DNA of 47,264 nucleotides from Chitinophagaceae bacterium (GCA_023957155.1 JAMLHK010000020.1:1-47264); one strand, 5' to 3'. Positions 8,181-16,117 are shown, counted from the stretch's first letter. The notes: generated by a model not told the origin, from the letters alone. Numbers and translations: made by a program.

Positions 8181-9806
8181 ATGAAAGAGATACTACCCCG
8201 GCATTTTTCATTATCCAGGCGACATTTTTTGTCTGCTGCTTTACCATTTGTAGCCGTACCTTTTGTCAGCGGGAGAACAACATTCCTTTTTGATCAGTTG
8301 GGGAAGAGAAGTATAAGACGTTATTCTGTTTGTCTCAATGCTGATATTATTACGAAAGATCCCGGGCTGTTGGATGTGCTGTCTGCTGCCGGTGTAGATA
8401 CCATCTGGATCGCCACTTATTTTTACGGCTATTGGCCTTACCCGGTGGATAAAATGCTTCGGGCAAGGGAGCTCGTTTTAAAAAAAGGGATGTCAGCATC
8501 AGCCATTACGATCCCGTTTGGGCATCCGGGAGATGCCTTACAGGCAGGAGATGATAGTTTCCCTTTAATCTCTCCTCCCTCCTGGCCAAGAAGTGTAGAT
8601 ATACATGGCCGGGTATATGCCGGTACCTCTGTAGGAGAAATAGTAACGAATGAAAATGCCCGGGCGCTCAGGAAGGTAGCAAAGATGGGGTTTAAGCAAT
8701 GTATGCTGGATGATGATTTTAGAATTGCCCGGGGTCCCGGTATAATTGGCGGTAGCTTTGATGAAGCAACCCGTGATCTTTTCCTGGAAAAAGGCGGTTA
8801 TGCACCATACCGGTGGGATGAACTTTTGCAAAGCATACAGGAACGCAGGTTAACCGGTATTTTACGCGACTGGGTGAACGGGTATGCAGACCAGATGACG
8901 CATTCTTTCCGTGTACAGCAAAAAGCGTTTGGGGGTGACCTGGGTATCATGGTCATGTATTTAGGAGCGGAAAAAGCCGGTATCAGGTTGGCTGATTTCC
9001 CGGATGTAAGTATGCGGGTGGGAGAAGAGCATTTTAGTGACAGGGGGCTGTCGGGCCCTAAGGGGTGGACGGATGAGTTGTTTTCGGTATTGTTTCATCG
9101 CAGGTATATAAAGCCCGGGAACGCATGGAGCGAAACGACTGCTTTTCCGGCAACTGCGCTTTCCGTAGAAAATATGTGTGCGAAACTTATTGTTTCAACT
9201 ATCGCAGATGTGAGGCATACTACTTTTATGAGCGGGCTGACACCTTTTCCCCAAAGCTACTGGACTACGCTGTCAACAAGTATGCGTACTCAGAGAGCTG
9301 ATCATGAAAAGATAGCCGGTCATCAGCTCAAAGGCCCGTTAAAACATTTTTGGGGAGAAGCAGCAAGGTATGTGGGCAGGGACAAACCTTTTTCACTCTG
9401 GCTGGCTTCAGGCATTCCGTTTGAAGTGATTGAAAACCCGGAGCAGGGACAGGATGGCTGGATCTTTATGACGGATGAAGATTATGATCATCTGGATAAG
9501 CAGGTTGATAAGAGGAATATTATTGTAAGAGAAGGGGTAGCCAGGGAGAATGACCCGGTGGTATCCATTCCTGAAAACATGACAGCTCTATGGAAGTGGA
9601 AGAAAGGCCTGGAGCCCCGGTTGAGGGAAGAGAAGATCCCCTATATCATAGAAGAGCAGCCATCGGTCTGTGCCTGGTATCCGGGAGCTAAACGTGTATT
9701 GGTATGGAATCTTTCAGCTGTTCCTGTGAGCCTGACCGTGCAATATGGAGAAAGGCAGATGAGTAGGGATTTTGGACCATTGGAGTCGGCGGTAGTGGAG
9801 CTGTAA
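8181..9806 (+). CDS. Tat-exported protein, probable TIM-barrel glycoside-hydrolase-like
   Basis: This 541-residue product begins with a twin-arginine signal, SLSRRHFLSAALPFVAVPFV (R13, R14). The mature part opens with YSVCLNADIITKDPGLLDVL and GVDTIWIATYFYGYWPYPVD, an alternating beta/alpha pattern like the first strands of a (beta/alpha)8 barrel. Acidic motifs CMLDDDFRI (about 180) and RVGEEHFSD (about 285) sit where barrel glycosidases place catalytic acids. The last 80 residues (VCAWYPGAKRVLVWNLSAVP) look like a C-terminal beta-sandwich. I do not recognise the family. It follows the six-hairpin gene closely and is probably co-transcribed. Export by Tat suggests a folded or cofactor-bearing enzyme acting in the periplasm. 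Confidence 0.6.
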   Translation: MKEILPRHFSLSRRHFLSAALPFVAVPFVSGRTTFLFDQLGKRSIRRYSVCLNADIITKDPGLLDVLSAAGVDTIWIATYFYGYWPYPVDKMLRARELVLKKGMSASAITIPFGHPGDALQAGDDSFPLISPPSWPRSVDIHGRVYAGTSVGEIVTNENARALRKVAKMGFKQCMLDDDFRIARGPGIIGGSFDEATRDLFLEKGGYAPYRWDELLQSIQERRLTGILRDWVNGYADQMTHSFRVQQKAFGGDLGIMVMYLGAEKAGIRLADFPDVSMRVGEEHFSDRGLSGPKGWTDELFSVLFHRRYIKPGNAWSETTAFPATALSVENMCAKLIVSTIADVRHTTFMSGLTPFPQSYWTTLSTSMRTQRADHEKIAGHQLKGPLKHFWGEAARYVGRDKPFSLWLASGIPFEVIENPEQGQDGWIFMTDEDYDHLDKQVDKRNIIVREGVARENDPVVSIPENMTALWKWKKGLEPRLREEKIPYIIEEQPSVCAWYPGAKRVLVWNLSAVPVSLTVQYGERQMSRDFGPLESAVVEL

Positions 9807-9815
9807 GGGGTAGGT

Positions 9816-9850
9816 CTTCCCGGTCGGTACGCGACAGCGTCAGACCGGGA
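9816..9850. repeat. Family-2 hairpin repeat, copy 1
   Basis: A 35-bp unit starts 10 bases after the preceding stop codon and is identical to 9956-9990. TCCCGGTC and GACCGGGA form the outer 8-bp stem; ACGC/GCGT forms an inner stem. No T-run follows, so it is not a classic terminator, although it could stabilise the 3' end. Confidence 0.8.
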
Positions 9851-9925
9851 AATGAAATGAGGTGAAAGTTTTGGTTAGTGGTAGCTTTTATTTTGAAATA
9901 TTTTTTGTTGTGTTGGAATAAAGAC

Positions 9926-9954
9926 AGCGGTCTGACCTTCGGTGCCGACCGCGG
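9926..9954. repeat. Family-2 hairpin repeat, copy 3 (inverted, variant loop)
   Basis: This 29-bp unit, AGCGGTCTGACCTTCGGTGC followed by CGACCGCGG, lies in reverse orientation between copies 1 and 2. On the opposite strand it shares CGGTCGGYAC and TCAGACCG with them but has a different, shorter centre. The outer arms GCGGTC/GACCGC pair. Confidence 0.7.
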
Positions 9955-9955
9955 C

Positions 9956-9990
9956 CTTCCCGGTCGGTACGCGACAGCGTCAGACCGGGA
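9956..9990. repeat. Family-2 hairpin repeat, copy 2
   Basis: This is an exact 35-of-35 copy of 9816-9850, spaced 140 bases start to start in the same orientation. The exact identity beside a diverged inverted copy suggests recent duplication or gene conversion. Confidence 0.8.
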
Positions 9991-10092
9991 GGGGATGAGG
10001 GTAAATGCTGATCTTTTAAGAAATTTCTGGTGTACCCGTCCGCCGGAACGGGCAGGTTTTATGAATGAAAAATTTCATGTACGTTTGATGCA

Positions 10093-10980
10093 ATGAGAAA
10101 CGGTGACACAAAACATATAAATCATCGCTTGATACTTCAGGAAGAACAGGAGCTAAACGGGTCTGTGCACTCCGGCAATCCGGTAGAAAATACCAGGGCT
10201 GAACTGAGCTCACGTTCACCGCTTCGCTATCCCGGTGGCAAAACAAGAGCGGTTGCATTGATCACCGGTTTTTTCCCTGAACAACTGGATACGCTTGTAT
10301 CTCCGTTTTTTGGTGGCGGCTCCATAGAGCTGGCCGTTGCGGCAAAGGGAACCGTAGTATACGGCTATGATGTATTTCCTCCTTTGATTGAATTTTGGCA
10401 GTGCCTGATCTCACAGCCGTTACAGCTTGCCAAAGCCGTGGAGAAATATTATCCCTTATCGAAAGACCGGTTTTATGCGCTGCAGCAGCATCAGACCTCA
10501 TTTGCAACCCGGTTGGAAAGAGCCGCTGTATATTACGTATTAAACCGGTCTTCCTTTTCCGGTTCTACGCTGTCAGGCGGCATGTCGCCGGGGCATCCGA
10601 GATTTACCGGGAGTTCCATTAAGCGGATAAAAACATTTTTTAACCCGAATATAAAAGTGGAGGAAGCGGATTATAAGCAATCATTGGCGGAACATCCCTT
10701 TGCTTTTACTTATCTCGATCCGCCCTATTTAATCAGGAGTTCATTGTATGGACGAAAAGGGAATGTTCACCGGGATTTTGATCACGAAGGTTTAGCAAAA
10801 ATATTAAAAGAGCGGGAGCATTGGCTGCTGTCATATAATGATTGTGAAGAAGTGCGTGATTGGTATGCCGGCTTTTATATGTTCACGCCCGACTGGAAAT
10901 ACGGAATGAGTAATGACAAAAGTTCAAAAGAGCTGTTGATCTTCAGTAAAGATTTTAAAATAAACAGGTTCTCTAAATAA
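10093..10980 (+). CDS. D12-class DNA N6-adenine methyltransferase (Dam-like), orphan
   Basis: This 295-residue cytoplasmic enzyme transfers a methyl group from SAM to the N6 of adenine in a specific DNA sequence. The alpha-class motif order is visible: SPLRYPGGKT (42-51, motif X), SPFFGGGSIEL (70-80, motif I, SAM binding), NRSSFSGSTLSGG (151-163) and the catalytic DPPY (209-212, motif IV). The first 40 residues are polar and family-atypical; no obvious internal start replaces the ATG at 10093. No restriction endonuclease, specificity subunit or mismatch-repair gene lies next to it, so it is an orphan methylase in this window. It is flanked on both sides by hairpin repeats (9816-9990 and 11017-11133), so the gene may have arrived on a mobile block. 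The target sequence cannot be read from the protein. Confidence 0.9.
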   Translation: MRNGDTKHINHRLILQEEQELNGSVHSGNPVENTRAELSSRSPLRYPGGKTRAVALITGFFPEQLDTLVSPFFGGGSIELAVAAKGTVVYGYDVFPPLIEFWQCLISQPLQLAKAVEKYYPLSKDRFYALQQHQTSFATRLERAAVYYVLNRSSFSGSTLSGGMSPGHPRFTGSSIKRIKTFFNPNIKVEEADYKQSLAEHPFAFTYLDPPYLIRSSLYGRKGNVHRDFDHEGLAKILKEREHWLLSYNDCEEVRDWYAGFYMFTPDWKYGMSNDKSSKELLIFSKDFKINRFSK

Positions 10981-11016
10981 GGATATGGATCCATTTCATT
11001 TACCTCATCGTTTAAC

Positions 11017-11133
11017 AGGGCACATTTTAATTTTTCGCTCTGCCCACAACGTTCCGGTCGGTGAGACACCGGCCGGTAGCGGGTTCTACGGGCGGGTGTC
11101 GCCGACCGCCTGCGAAAGATTGAAGTATGCCCT
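11017..11133. repeat. Family-1 palindromic repeat, copy C (inverted orientation)
   Basis: This 117-bp element ends just before the esterase start. Its outer ends are inverted: AGGGCACATTTTAATTTTTC on the left and, on the other strand, AGGGCATACTTCAATCTTTC on the right. The core carries CCGGTCGGTGAGACACCGGC, the hairpin of copy A in reverse. The AGCGGGTTCTACGGGCGGGT core also matches copy A read on the other strand. It fills most of the 172-bp gap after the methylase. Confidence 0.75.
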
Positions 11134-11152
11134 TTGGAAATGCAGATATTCC

Positions 11153-11968
11153 ATGTTATCGTTCCGGCAGCATATATTGGGGTTGGGTATGTTGTTGGTC
11201 TTTAGCTATACGGGGATAGCGCAAAACACAAATGACCCGTTTAATGATGTGCAGTTTATATCAGCAGTAGACGGATCTTCCCAGTATTACGTGGAAATTT
11301 TGCCGGGGTCGTTTGATGCCAAAAAAAAGTACGATGTCATTATCGGGTTACATGGCCACGGATCAGACCGCTGGCAATTTGCGAAAGATAAGCGCGATGA
11401 ATGTGCCTCTTTCAGAGACTTTGCTGCGCGGTACCAGATGATTGCCGTTTCTCCGGATTATCGTGCAAAGACTTCCTGGATGGGTCCTGCTGCAGAGAAA
11501 GACATGTTACAGATCATTAACGCCCTGAAGCGAAAATATCATGTTCATCGTGTTTTCCTGGTGGGAGGATCAATGGGAGGTACGGCTGCGCTTACTTTCG
11601 CTGCGCTTCATCCCGAATTAATTGACGGAGTGGTTTCCATGAATGGGCTTGCCAACCATTTTGAATACGATCGGTTCCAGGATGCTATAGCCGCTTCTTT
11701 TGGTGGAACTAAAGAGGCAATCCCGCTGGAGTATAAAAAACGCAGTGCAGAATATTGGCCCGAAAAGCTGCGTATGCCCATTGCCATTACTGTAGGTAAA
11801 CAGGATACGATAGTACCTCCTGCCAGTGTTATACGATTAGCGGAAGTGTTGCGGGTAACCGGCAGTCGTGTTTTGTTGAATATCAATGAAACGGGGGGAC
11901 ATGATACCCGTTATCGTGATGCTTTTGCCGCAATGGAGTTTGTGTTGTTTAATACTGCCGGTAAATGA
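11153..11968 (+). CDS. Exported alpha/beta-hydrolase esterase
   Basis: The frame is open from 10985, but its first 56 codons translate through the family-1 repeat. The ATG at 11153 gives a signal peptide (MLSFRQHILGLGMLLVFSYTGIAQ) and a 271-residue product. Nucleophile motif VGGSMGG (S140), acid in GKQDTIVPP and histidine in TGGHDTRYRDA form a complete triad; GLHGHGSD near residue 65 supplies the oxyanion hole. This is the prolyl-oligopeptidase-like/esterase-D branch, which cleaves carboxylic esters such as acylated sugars or phenolic esters. Substrate is unknown. A stem-loop with T-run follows the stop, so the gene is probably monocistronic. Confidence 0.85.
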   Translation: MLSFRQHILGLGMLLVFSYTGIAQNTNDPFNDVQFISAVDGSSQYYVEILPGSFDAKKKYDVIIGLHGHGSDRWQFAKDKRDECASFRDFAARYQMIAVSPDYRAKTSWMGPAAEKDMLQIINALKRKYHVHRVFLVGGSMGGTAALTFAALHPELIDGVVSMNGLANHFEYDRFQDAIAASFGGTKEAIPLEYKKRSAEYWPEKLRMPIAITVGKQDTIVPPASVIRLAEVLRVTGSRVLLNINETGGHDTRYRDAFAAMEFVLFNTAGK

Positions 11969-11972
11969 AAAT

Positions 11973-12003
11973 ATACCCGGTATAAGAATAGCCGGGTATT
12001 TTG
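11973..12003 (+). terminator. Rho-independent terminator after the esterase
   Basis: ATACCCGG (11973-11980) pairs with CCGGGTAT (11992-11999) over an 11-nt loop and is followed by TTTTG. It sits between converging genes, four bases past the esterase stop, and may also serve the META gene on the other strand. Confidence 0.7.
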
Positions 12004-12020
12004 TTGTATATGCCGTTCTG

Positions 12021-12491
12021 TTATTCTGCACGTTCAAAACGGGCAAGAGGCGCCATGCGGGCTTTATTCAACGTAAGTGTATGTCCTGCCAGGCTATAGT
12101 TATCGGCGGTTTCCAGCACTTCAAGTAACCCGGATTCAACTTCCATGTTTTCACAAGCCATCAGGGTAGTCATACCTTTGGAGAACTTAATCCTGTTATT
12201 GCCCGGCAGTGTAAAAGTTCCGCCGATGCCGTTACATCCTCCCGAAGCGCTGTACCGGCTATCGGTTTCCAGGAATTGCAGGAAGGGCTCTTTATCATTT
12301 ATTTTATTGTCAACAGGCTTACCATATAGCTCTACCAGCTTCCATTTGTTTGCCGTAAGCAACGGGAGATTATTGTCGGAGGAGCTGTTATGGTCACTAC
12401 CTGCTTTCCGGGCAGGATGGCATGCATATATCATAAAACAGGAGCTTATTATAAATAAGAGCATAGATATGCTGATCCGGAGTTTATTCAT
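12021..12491 (-). CDS. META-domain lipoprotein (HslJ-like)
   Basis: ATG at 12491 gives a 156-residue protein with a lipoprotein-type leader (MNKLRISISMLLFIISSC). Lipidation could be at C18 or C24 (IYAC). An upstream in-frame ATG at 12509 would add MIKIPF. The mature region carries META-domain hallmarks: NKWKLVELYGKPV, the loop ASGGCNGIGGTFTL, and the MTTLMACENMEVESGLLEVL segment with conserved cysteines. Members of this family are periplasmic or outer-membrane-anchored proteins of uncertain biochemistry; some, such as HslJ, are linked to heat shock or novobiocin resistance. It ends 18 bases past the shared terminator of the converging esterase gene. Confidence 0.85.
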   Translation of the reverse strand: MNKLRISISMLLFIISSCFMIYACHPARKAGSDHNSSSDNNLPLLTANKWKLVELYGKPVDNKINDKEPFLQFLETDSRYSASGGCNGIGGTFTLPGNNRIKFSKGMTTLMACENMEVESGLLEVLETADNYSLAGHTLTLNKARMAPLARFERAE

Positions 12492-12589
12492 AAATGGTAT
12501 TTTGATCATTCAATTTAAAACTATTTTTTGTTACAGGGGTTAGCTGTTTTTTATTTTTGTGGTGTATAGCGTATGGGGAAGGACTATTC

Positions 12590-13909
12590 TTAATGTCTTA
12601 TGGAAGATGCGTCAACCCGTGAAGGCGTATCTGTCCCGTTTACGATGCTCACGGAGCTTAGTGCTATTGCTTTGATGATGGCTGTCATGTTTTTCATATC
12701 GAGTGTTGAAAGCTCATCACCGGGTGTATGATAGTAAGGCTCACTATCCATTTTTGAAGTCGAGATGGTATGTGCGGGCACGCCTAACCTGGCAAGGGTA
12801 GCATTATCCGACCGGTAGAATAATTGCTGCTCGGGGTAAGGATCAGGATAAAATGTAAAAGTGGTACCCTTAAGATTTTTTTCTAAAATTTTTCCCATAT
12901 CGGTTTTCTCATAACCGGTAATGTAAGCGGAATTGGCGCCCCATTTGCTTTCGGTGCCGATCATTTCAATATTGAACATAGCCGTAACCAGGTCCGGATC
13001 AAGCTGCATAGAAAAATACTGCGAGCCGAAACCACCTGTTTCTTCTGCCGTAAAGGCGGCAAACACCAGGGTGCGTGCGTTATCTTTTATCTTTTTAAAA
13101 TACCGGGAGAGCATGATCACTGCGGTTATACCCGCGGCATCATCATTTGCGCCATTGTAAATCGAATCGCCCTTGGCATCGGGTTTACCTATTCCCAGGT
13201 GATCATAATGCCCGGAAAAGATAACGTATTCGTCTTTCCTGTCCTGCCCGGCAGGCTGGTCTTTTCCCGGTAATATGCCGACTATATTTTTAAGTTTCTT
13301 TTCTGTGATCTCATGCTCAACCCGGAAACTATATTCGGTTGGGACCTGGTCTGTTAAAACAAAAACCACGCTGTTATCTGATCTGAAACGCTCTCTTTTA
13401 AGACGGTTCAGATTGGGGAATGATTTATCGTGTACGGGATCAACCCAAATAATGTAATTCTTGCCGGACGTGATATATTGATAGGCCGCATTGAAAAACC
13501 GGTCGGAGTCATTGATCTTTACCGTTTCAAATCCCGAGCGTTCATTCACTTCTAAAACTTTTTGCGAGGTGAATGCGATGATGGAGGCGCTGTCTGTATC
13601 CCGGTTGTTAATCGTTCCCCGGGCCTGGGTTTGCTGTGATGCAACAAGGGTGAACTCCTGGAAATAATGCTGTGCCGGGGAAAGAGGCTGTAACCCGGCT
13701 TTCCGGAATTCCCGGGCTATGAAATCGGCAGCTTTATCTATTCCCGGGGTAAAAAGCGCCCGGCCTTCCATATCATCAGAAGAAAGTGTCTTTTCAATTT
13801 TCCGTACCTGTTTTTCTTTAATGACCCGGTTGATCGTCCGGTTATTCTTTTGTGCACTTACGTTCAGTACAAGCAGCAATGCTAATGCCGGAAGAATTAT
13901 TTTTTTCAT
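12590..13909 (-). CDS. M28-family zinc aminopeptidase, exported
   Basis: This 439-residue protein has a signal peptide (MKKIILPALALLLVLNVSAQ). Di-zinc ligands of the M28 family are visible in order: SGHYDHLG (H234), NGANDDAAG (D256/D257), TAEETGGFG (E289/E290), an aspartate-bearing segment after EMIG, and PYYHTPGDE near the C-terminus. Residues 30-90 form the usual propeptide-like segment (LSSDDMEGRALFTPG). It should remove N-terminal residues from peptides in the periplasm or outside the cell. It is followed on the same strand by the META gene, 98 bases away, possibly but not clearly co-transcribed. Confidence 0.9.
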   Translation of the reverse strand: MKKIILPALALLLVLNVSAQKNNRTINRVIKEKQVRKIEKTLSSDDMEGRALFTPGIDKAADFIAREFRKAGLQPLSPAQHYFQEFTLVASQQTQARGTINNRDTDSASIIAFTSQKVLEVNERSGFETVKINDSDRFFNAAYQYITSGKNYIIWVDPVHDKSFPNLNRLKRERFRSDNSVVFVLTDQVPTEYSFRVEHEITEKKLKNIVGILPGKDQPAGQDRKDEYVIFSGHYDHLGIGKPDAKGDSIYNGANDDAAGITAVIMLSRYFKKIKDNARTLVFAAFTAEETGGFGSQYFSMQLDPDLVTAMFNIEMIGTESKWGANSAYITGYEKTDMGKILEKNLKGTTFTFYPDPYPEQQLFYRSDNATLARLGVPAHTISTSKMDSEPYYHTPGDELSTLDMKNMTAIIKAIALSSVSIVNGTDTPSRVDASSIRH

Positions 13910-13924
13910 GGTAGGAGTTTACAG

Positions 13925-14180
13925 TCTATAGTTTGAAAGTTTGTAGTTTACGGTTTAGAAGTTAGCCCTACACCCTGTTCCTTATGCCTTATACCTTTGT
14001 TGCAGGTCTCAAGTTACAGGTTGCAGGGTGGATCTTTCCAAACTAATTTTCAAATTTTCAAATCAACTCATTTTCAAATTAATTCTCACACTCTCACATT
14101 ATCCTGCGGTCTGACGCTCCTTCGTCGCGTACCGACCGCTACATTTCCACATTTTCACATCTTCACATTCTCACATTTTC
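13925..14180. repeat. Low-complexity repeat tract
   Basis: The gap between the M28 gene and the LytTR regulator is a patchwork of near-repeats: GTTTACAGTCTATAGTTTG-type units (13917-13970), TTTTCAAAT units (14048-14080), then CACATTTT/CACATTCT units (14090-14100 and 14143-14178). The family-2 hairpin interrupts the CACATT array. No supported ORF is present. Confidence 0.6.
14106..14140. repeat. Family-2 hairpin repeat, copy 4 (inverted)
   Basis: This 35-bp unit is on the minus strand. Read on that strand it contains CGGTCGGTACGCGAC and ends in AGCGTCAGACCGC, matching copies 1 and 2 except for a five-base insertion at the loop (GAAGG). The arms GCGGTC/GACCGC pair. Confidence 0.75.
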
Positions 14181-14923
14181 TATAAGCTCATCATCTCCTT
14201 AAACTTTACAGCCTGCCTGCGGCTCACTTCAATTTTTTCACCACCTTTTATTTCGAGCAGCAGCCCCCCGTTAAAATAAGGCTCTACTTTTTCAATCATT
14301 CGCAAATTGACAATGTGTTTCCGGCTGGTCCGGAAAAATACTTTTTCATCCAAACGCTCCTCAAGCGCATTCAGCGATTTTAATATCAGTGGCTTGTGGG
14401 TGCTGAAAAATACCCGGGCATAATTGCCTACACTTTCAAACAGCCTGATCTCATTCAGTTTCACAAACCAGCACCGCTCCCCGTCTTTAACAAACACCTG
14501 GTCGTTTTCGCCTAAGATACCACGGTTTACTCCCTGCGGATTGGATATGGCGCCGGGTATTTCTTTATCTTCCGTCTGCTCCAGTTTATACAAAGCATCC
14601 GCCAGCCGCCTGGGCTCAACCGGTTTTAACAGGTAATCCAGCGCGTTTACTTCAAAAGCTTTCAGGGCATACTCATCGTAAGCCGTAGTAAATATCACCT
14701 GGGGAAGCTTGTCTAATTCAGCCAGTAAGTCAAAGCCTGTTTTTCCTGGCATTTGAATGTCTAAGAAAATCACATCAGGATCCATCTCTGCGATCTTATC
14801 AATGCCTTCATTGGCGTTAGCGGCTTCGGCAACGACTTCTATCCCCGGATGATCTCCAAGCAGCTTTCTCAGCTCACTCCTGGCTAATCTTTCGTCATCT
14901 ATAATAATGGCTTTTTTTGTCAT
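14180..14923 (-). CDS. LytTR-family response regulator
   Basis: This 247-residue cytoplasmic regulator has a receiver domain, with acidic pocket IIIDDERLA, phosphoacceptor D55 in VIFLDIQMPG, switch threonine in VIFTTAYDE and conserved lysine in YLLKPVEP. A LytTR DNA-binding domain follows (about 140-247), with VGNYARVFF and FFRTSRKHIVNL. The ATG at 14923 starts MTKKAIIIDDE; a GTG at 14944 that overlaps the kinase stop is also possible but adds seven atypical residues. It is encoded 17 bases after the histidine kinase and forms a two-component pair with it. Target genes cannot be inferred from the window. Confidence 0.92.
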   Translation of the reverse strand: MTKKAIIIDDERLARSELRKLLGDHPGIEVVAEAANANEGIDKIAEMDPDVIFLDIQMPGKTGFDLLAELDKLPQVIFTTAYDEYALKAFEVNALDYLLKPVEPRRLADALYKLEQTEDKEIPGAISNPQGVNRGILGENDQVFVKDGERCWFVKLNEIRLFESVGNYARVFFSTHKPLILKSLNALEERLDEKVFFRTSRKHIVNLRMIEKVEPYFNGGLLLEIKGGEKIEVSRRQAVKFKEMMSL

Positions 14924-14940
14924 AACCGATATTTTTAGGA

Positions 14941-15990
14941 TCACTTGTTTACCGGGATAATCACTTTGGCTTCTACCATCCCTCCCGGTATATCTCTAAT
15001 TTCAAATGTAGCTTTTGTGCCGAATAAAAGATTCAGCCGGTCCTGCGTGCTTTGCAATCCAAAACCGGTATGCCCGGCATGACCGTTTAAAAATCCGGTA
15101 TTGCGGATAACGATCTGGTAATGATCACCAGCTATGGCGGAAGTAATGACCACCACTCCGCCGTTTACCCGTTTGCTTATACCATGCTTAATGGCATTTT
15201 CCGCAAGGGTTTGCAGCATCATAGGCGGTACCGGCTGCTTTAACGTATCTTCATCCATATTGAACTGGACTTTTAACCGCTCTTCAAAACGCATTTGTTC
15301 CAGTGCCAGGTAATCCTTTACGATATTCAGTTCCTGTTCCAAAGGTACTGTTTCCAGCTTTTCTGTTTGCATACTGCTGCGCAGAATATTACTCAGCTCC
15401 GTGATAGCCTGCCTGGCCCGTTCCGGGTTCTCATCTACCAATGCTCTTATGCTGTTCAGGGAATTGAAAATGAAATGTGGGTTAATATGTGATTTGATGG
15501 TTTTGAGCTCCAGTTCCTTAACCAGGGACTGCAGCCGGAAAGTATCTACTTCCTGCTTTTTATTTCTCTGGAAGAAATGATACAGGTAATAGATCAGTAC
15601 CCATACGGTTAATATGAGCGAGCTGTCGAAAGTCCGGAGTACCAGGTTCCTGAGAAAGCCAACCTGCTTTTGAGGATCGGCTTCAGACAGGTTGAACAAC
15701 TGAAAAAAGGTAAGGTAGCTGAGTGAATAGACAAATCCGGCAATAATAATACAGGCAAGAAGCCGGGGAACGATCTTTTCTATGGGCAGGATCAGCCAGT
15801 TGCGTTTGATGATCACGCTTCTTATCAGGTGTGTAACAGGAATACCCAGCGATAAGGCAATGAAAAGGCGGGTAACCAGCTTCCCCGATATGGTTTTGTC
15901 GTAGGTATAGGCAAAAAAGATATTAATCAGTGCAAACACTCCCCATCCGCAGATTTGCCAGCACCAGTATCTTGATATTTTCGACAGCAT
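14941..15990 (-). CDS. LytS-type membrane histidine kinase
   Basis: This 349-residue sensor has four predicted membrane helices (about 12-29, 38-60, 73-96 and 122-141). A coiled linker (VDTFRLQSLVKELELKTIKS) and the His_kinase box HINPHFIFNSLNSIRALVDE (phosphoacceptor H172) follow. An ATPase N-box, MMLQTLAENAIKHGIS, and a late G-box, NTGFLNGHAGHTGFGLQST, complete the module. No extracellular sensor domain is present, so the signal is probably membrane-borne or sensed by the helices. The stop overlaps the region just before the LytTR regulator. A TAGATTTG box lies only four bases before the ATG (15995-16002), which hints at a leaderless transcript. Confidence 0.92.
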   Translation of the reverse strand: MLSKISRYWCWQICGWGVFALINIFFAYTYDKTISGKLVTRLFIALSLGIPVTHLIRSVIIKRNWLILPIEKIVPRLLACIIIAGFVYSLSYLTFFQLFNLSEADPQKQVGFLRNLVLRTFDSSLILTVWVLIYYLYHFFQRNKKQEVDTFRLQSLVKELELKTIKSHINPHFIFNSLNSIRALVDENPERARQAITELSNILRSSMQTEKLETVPLEQELNIVKDYLALEQMRFEERLKVQFNMDEDTLKQPVPPMMLQTLAENAIKHGISKRVNGGVVVITSAIAGDHYQIVIRNTGFLNGHAGHTGFGLQSTQDRLNLLFGTKATFEIRDIPGGMVEAKVIIPVNK

Positions 15991-15994
15991 ATTT

Positions 15995-16002
15995 CAAATC
16001 TA
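15995..16002 (-). promoter_or_regulatory. Candidate -7 box for the kinase-regulator pair
   Basis: TAGATTTG on the minus strand fits the Bacteroidota TAnnTTTG box. A TTTG lies 17 bases upstream of it. Only four bases separate the box from the ATG at 15990, so transcription would start at or inside the start codon. Confidence 0.4.
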
Positions 16003-16117
16003 AACATTTCTTTCTCCAGCAAAAAATATTGTAGTATCAGTGGCAAAAAATGTGGGTTAACGGCGGATATCCGGAAGAAAACGGGTGCGGAAAATTGAAA
16101 TGGGCGCGGGAAAACTA

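Larger units (their letters stand above)
9851..10092. other. Repeat-bearing intergenic gap before the methylase
   Basis: The 286-bp space between the Tat gene and the methylase is occupied largely by three hairpin units (9816, 9926 and 9956). The remainder is A/T-rich with no supported ORF. No -7 box of the TAnnTTTG type was found just upstream of the methylase start. Confidence 0.5.

Noticed and set aside
9816-9990. CRISPR array
   Set aside because: Spacing of repeats is irregular, one copy is inverted, there are no spacer-size intervals and no cas genes; these are hairpin repeats.
9878-10096. 72-codon + strand frame before the methylase
   Set aside because: It translates through two hairpin repeat units; its protein is a by-product of the repeats.
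10093-10980. Restriction-modification system
   Set aside because: Only the methylase is present; neighbours are an exported esterase and a Tat protein, with no nuclease candidate.
10985-11152. N-terminal extension of the esterase
   Set aside because: The first 56 codons read through a family-1 repeat, and the signal peptide starts at 11153.
13992-13999. TACCTTTG box on the + strand
   Set aside because: It matches the -7 consensus but lies in a low-complexity tract with only minus-strand genes downstream, so chance is more likely.
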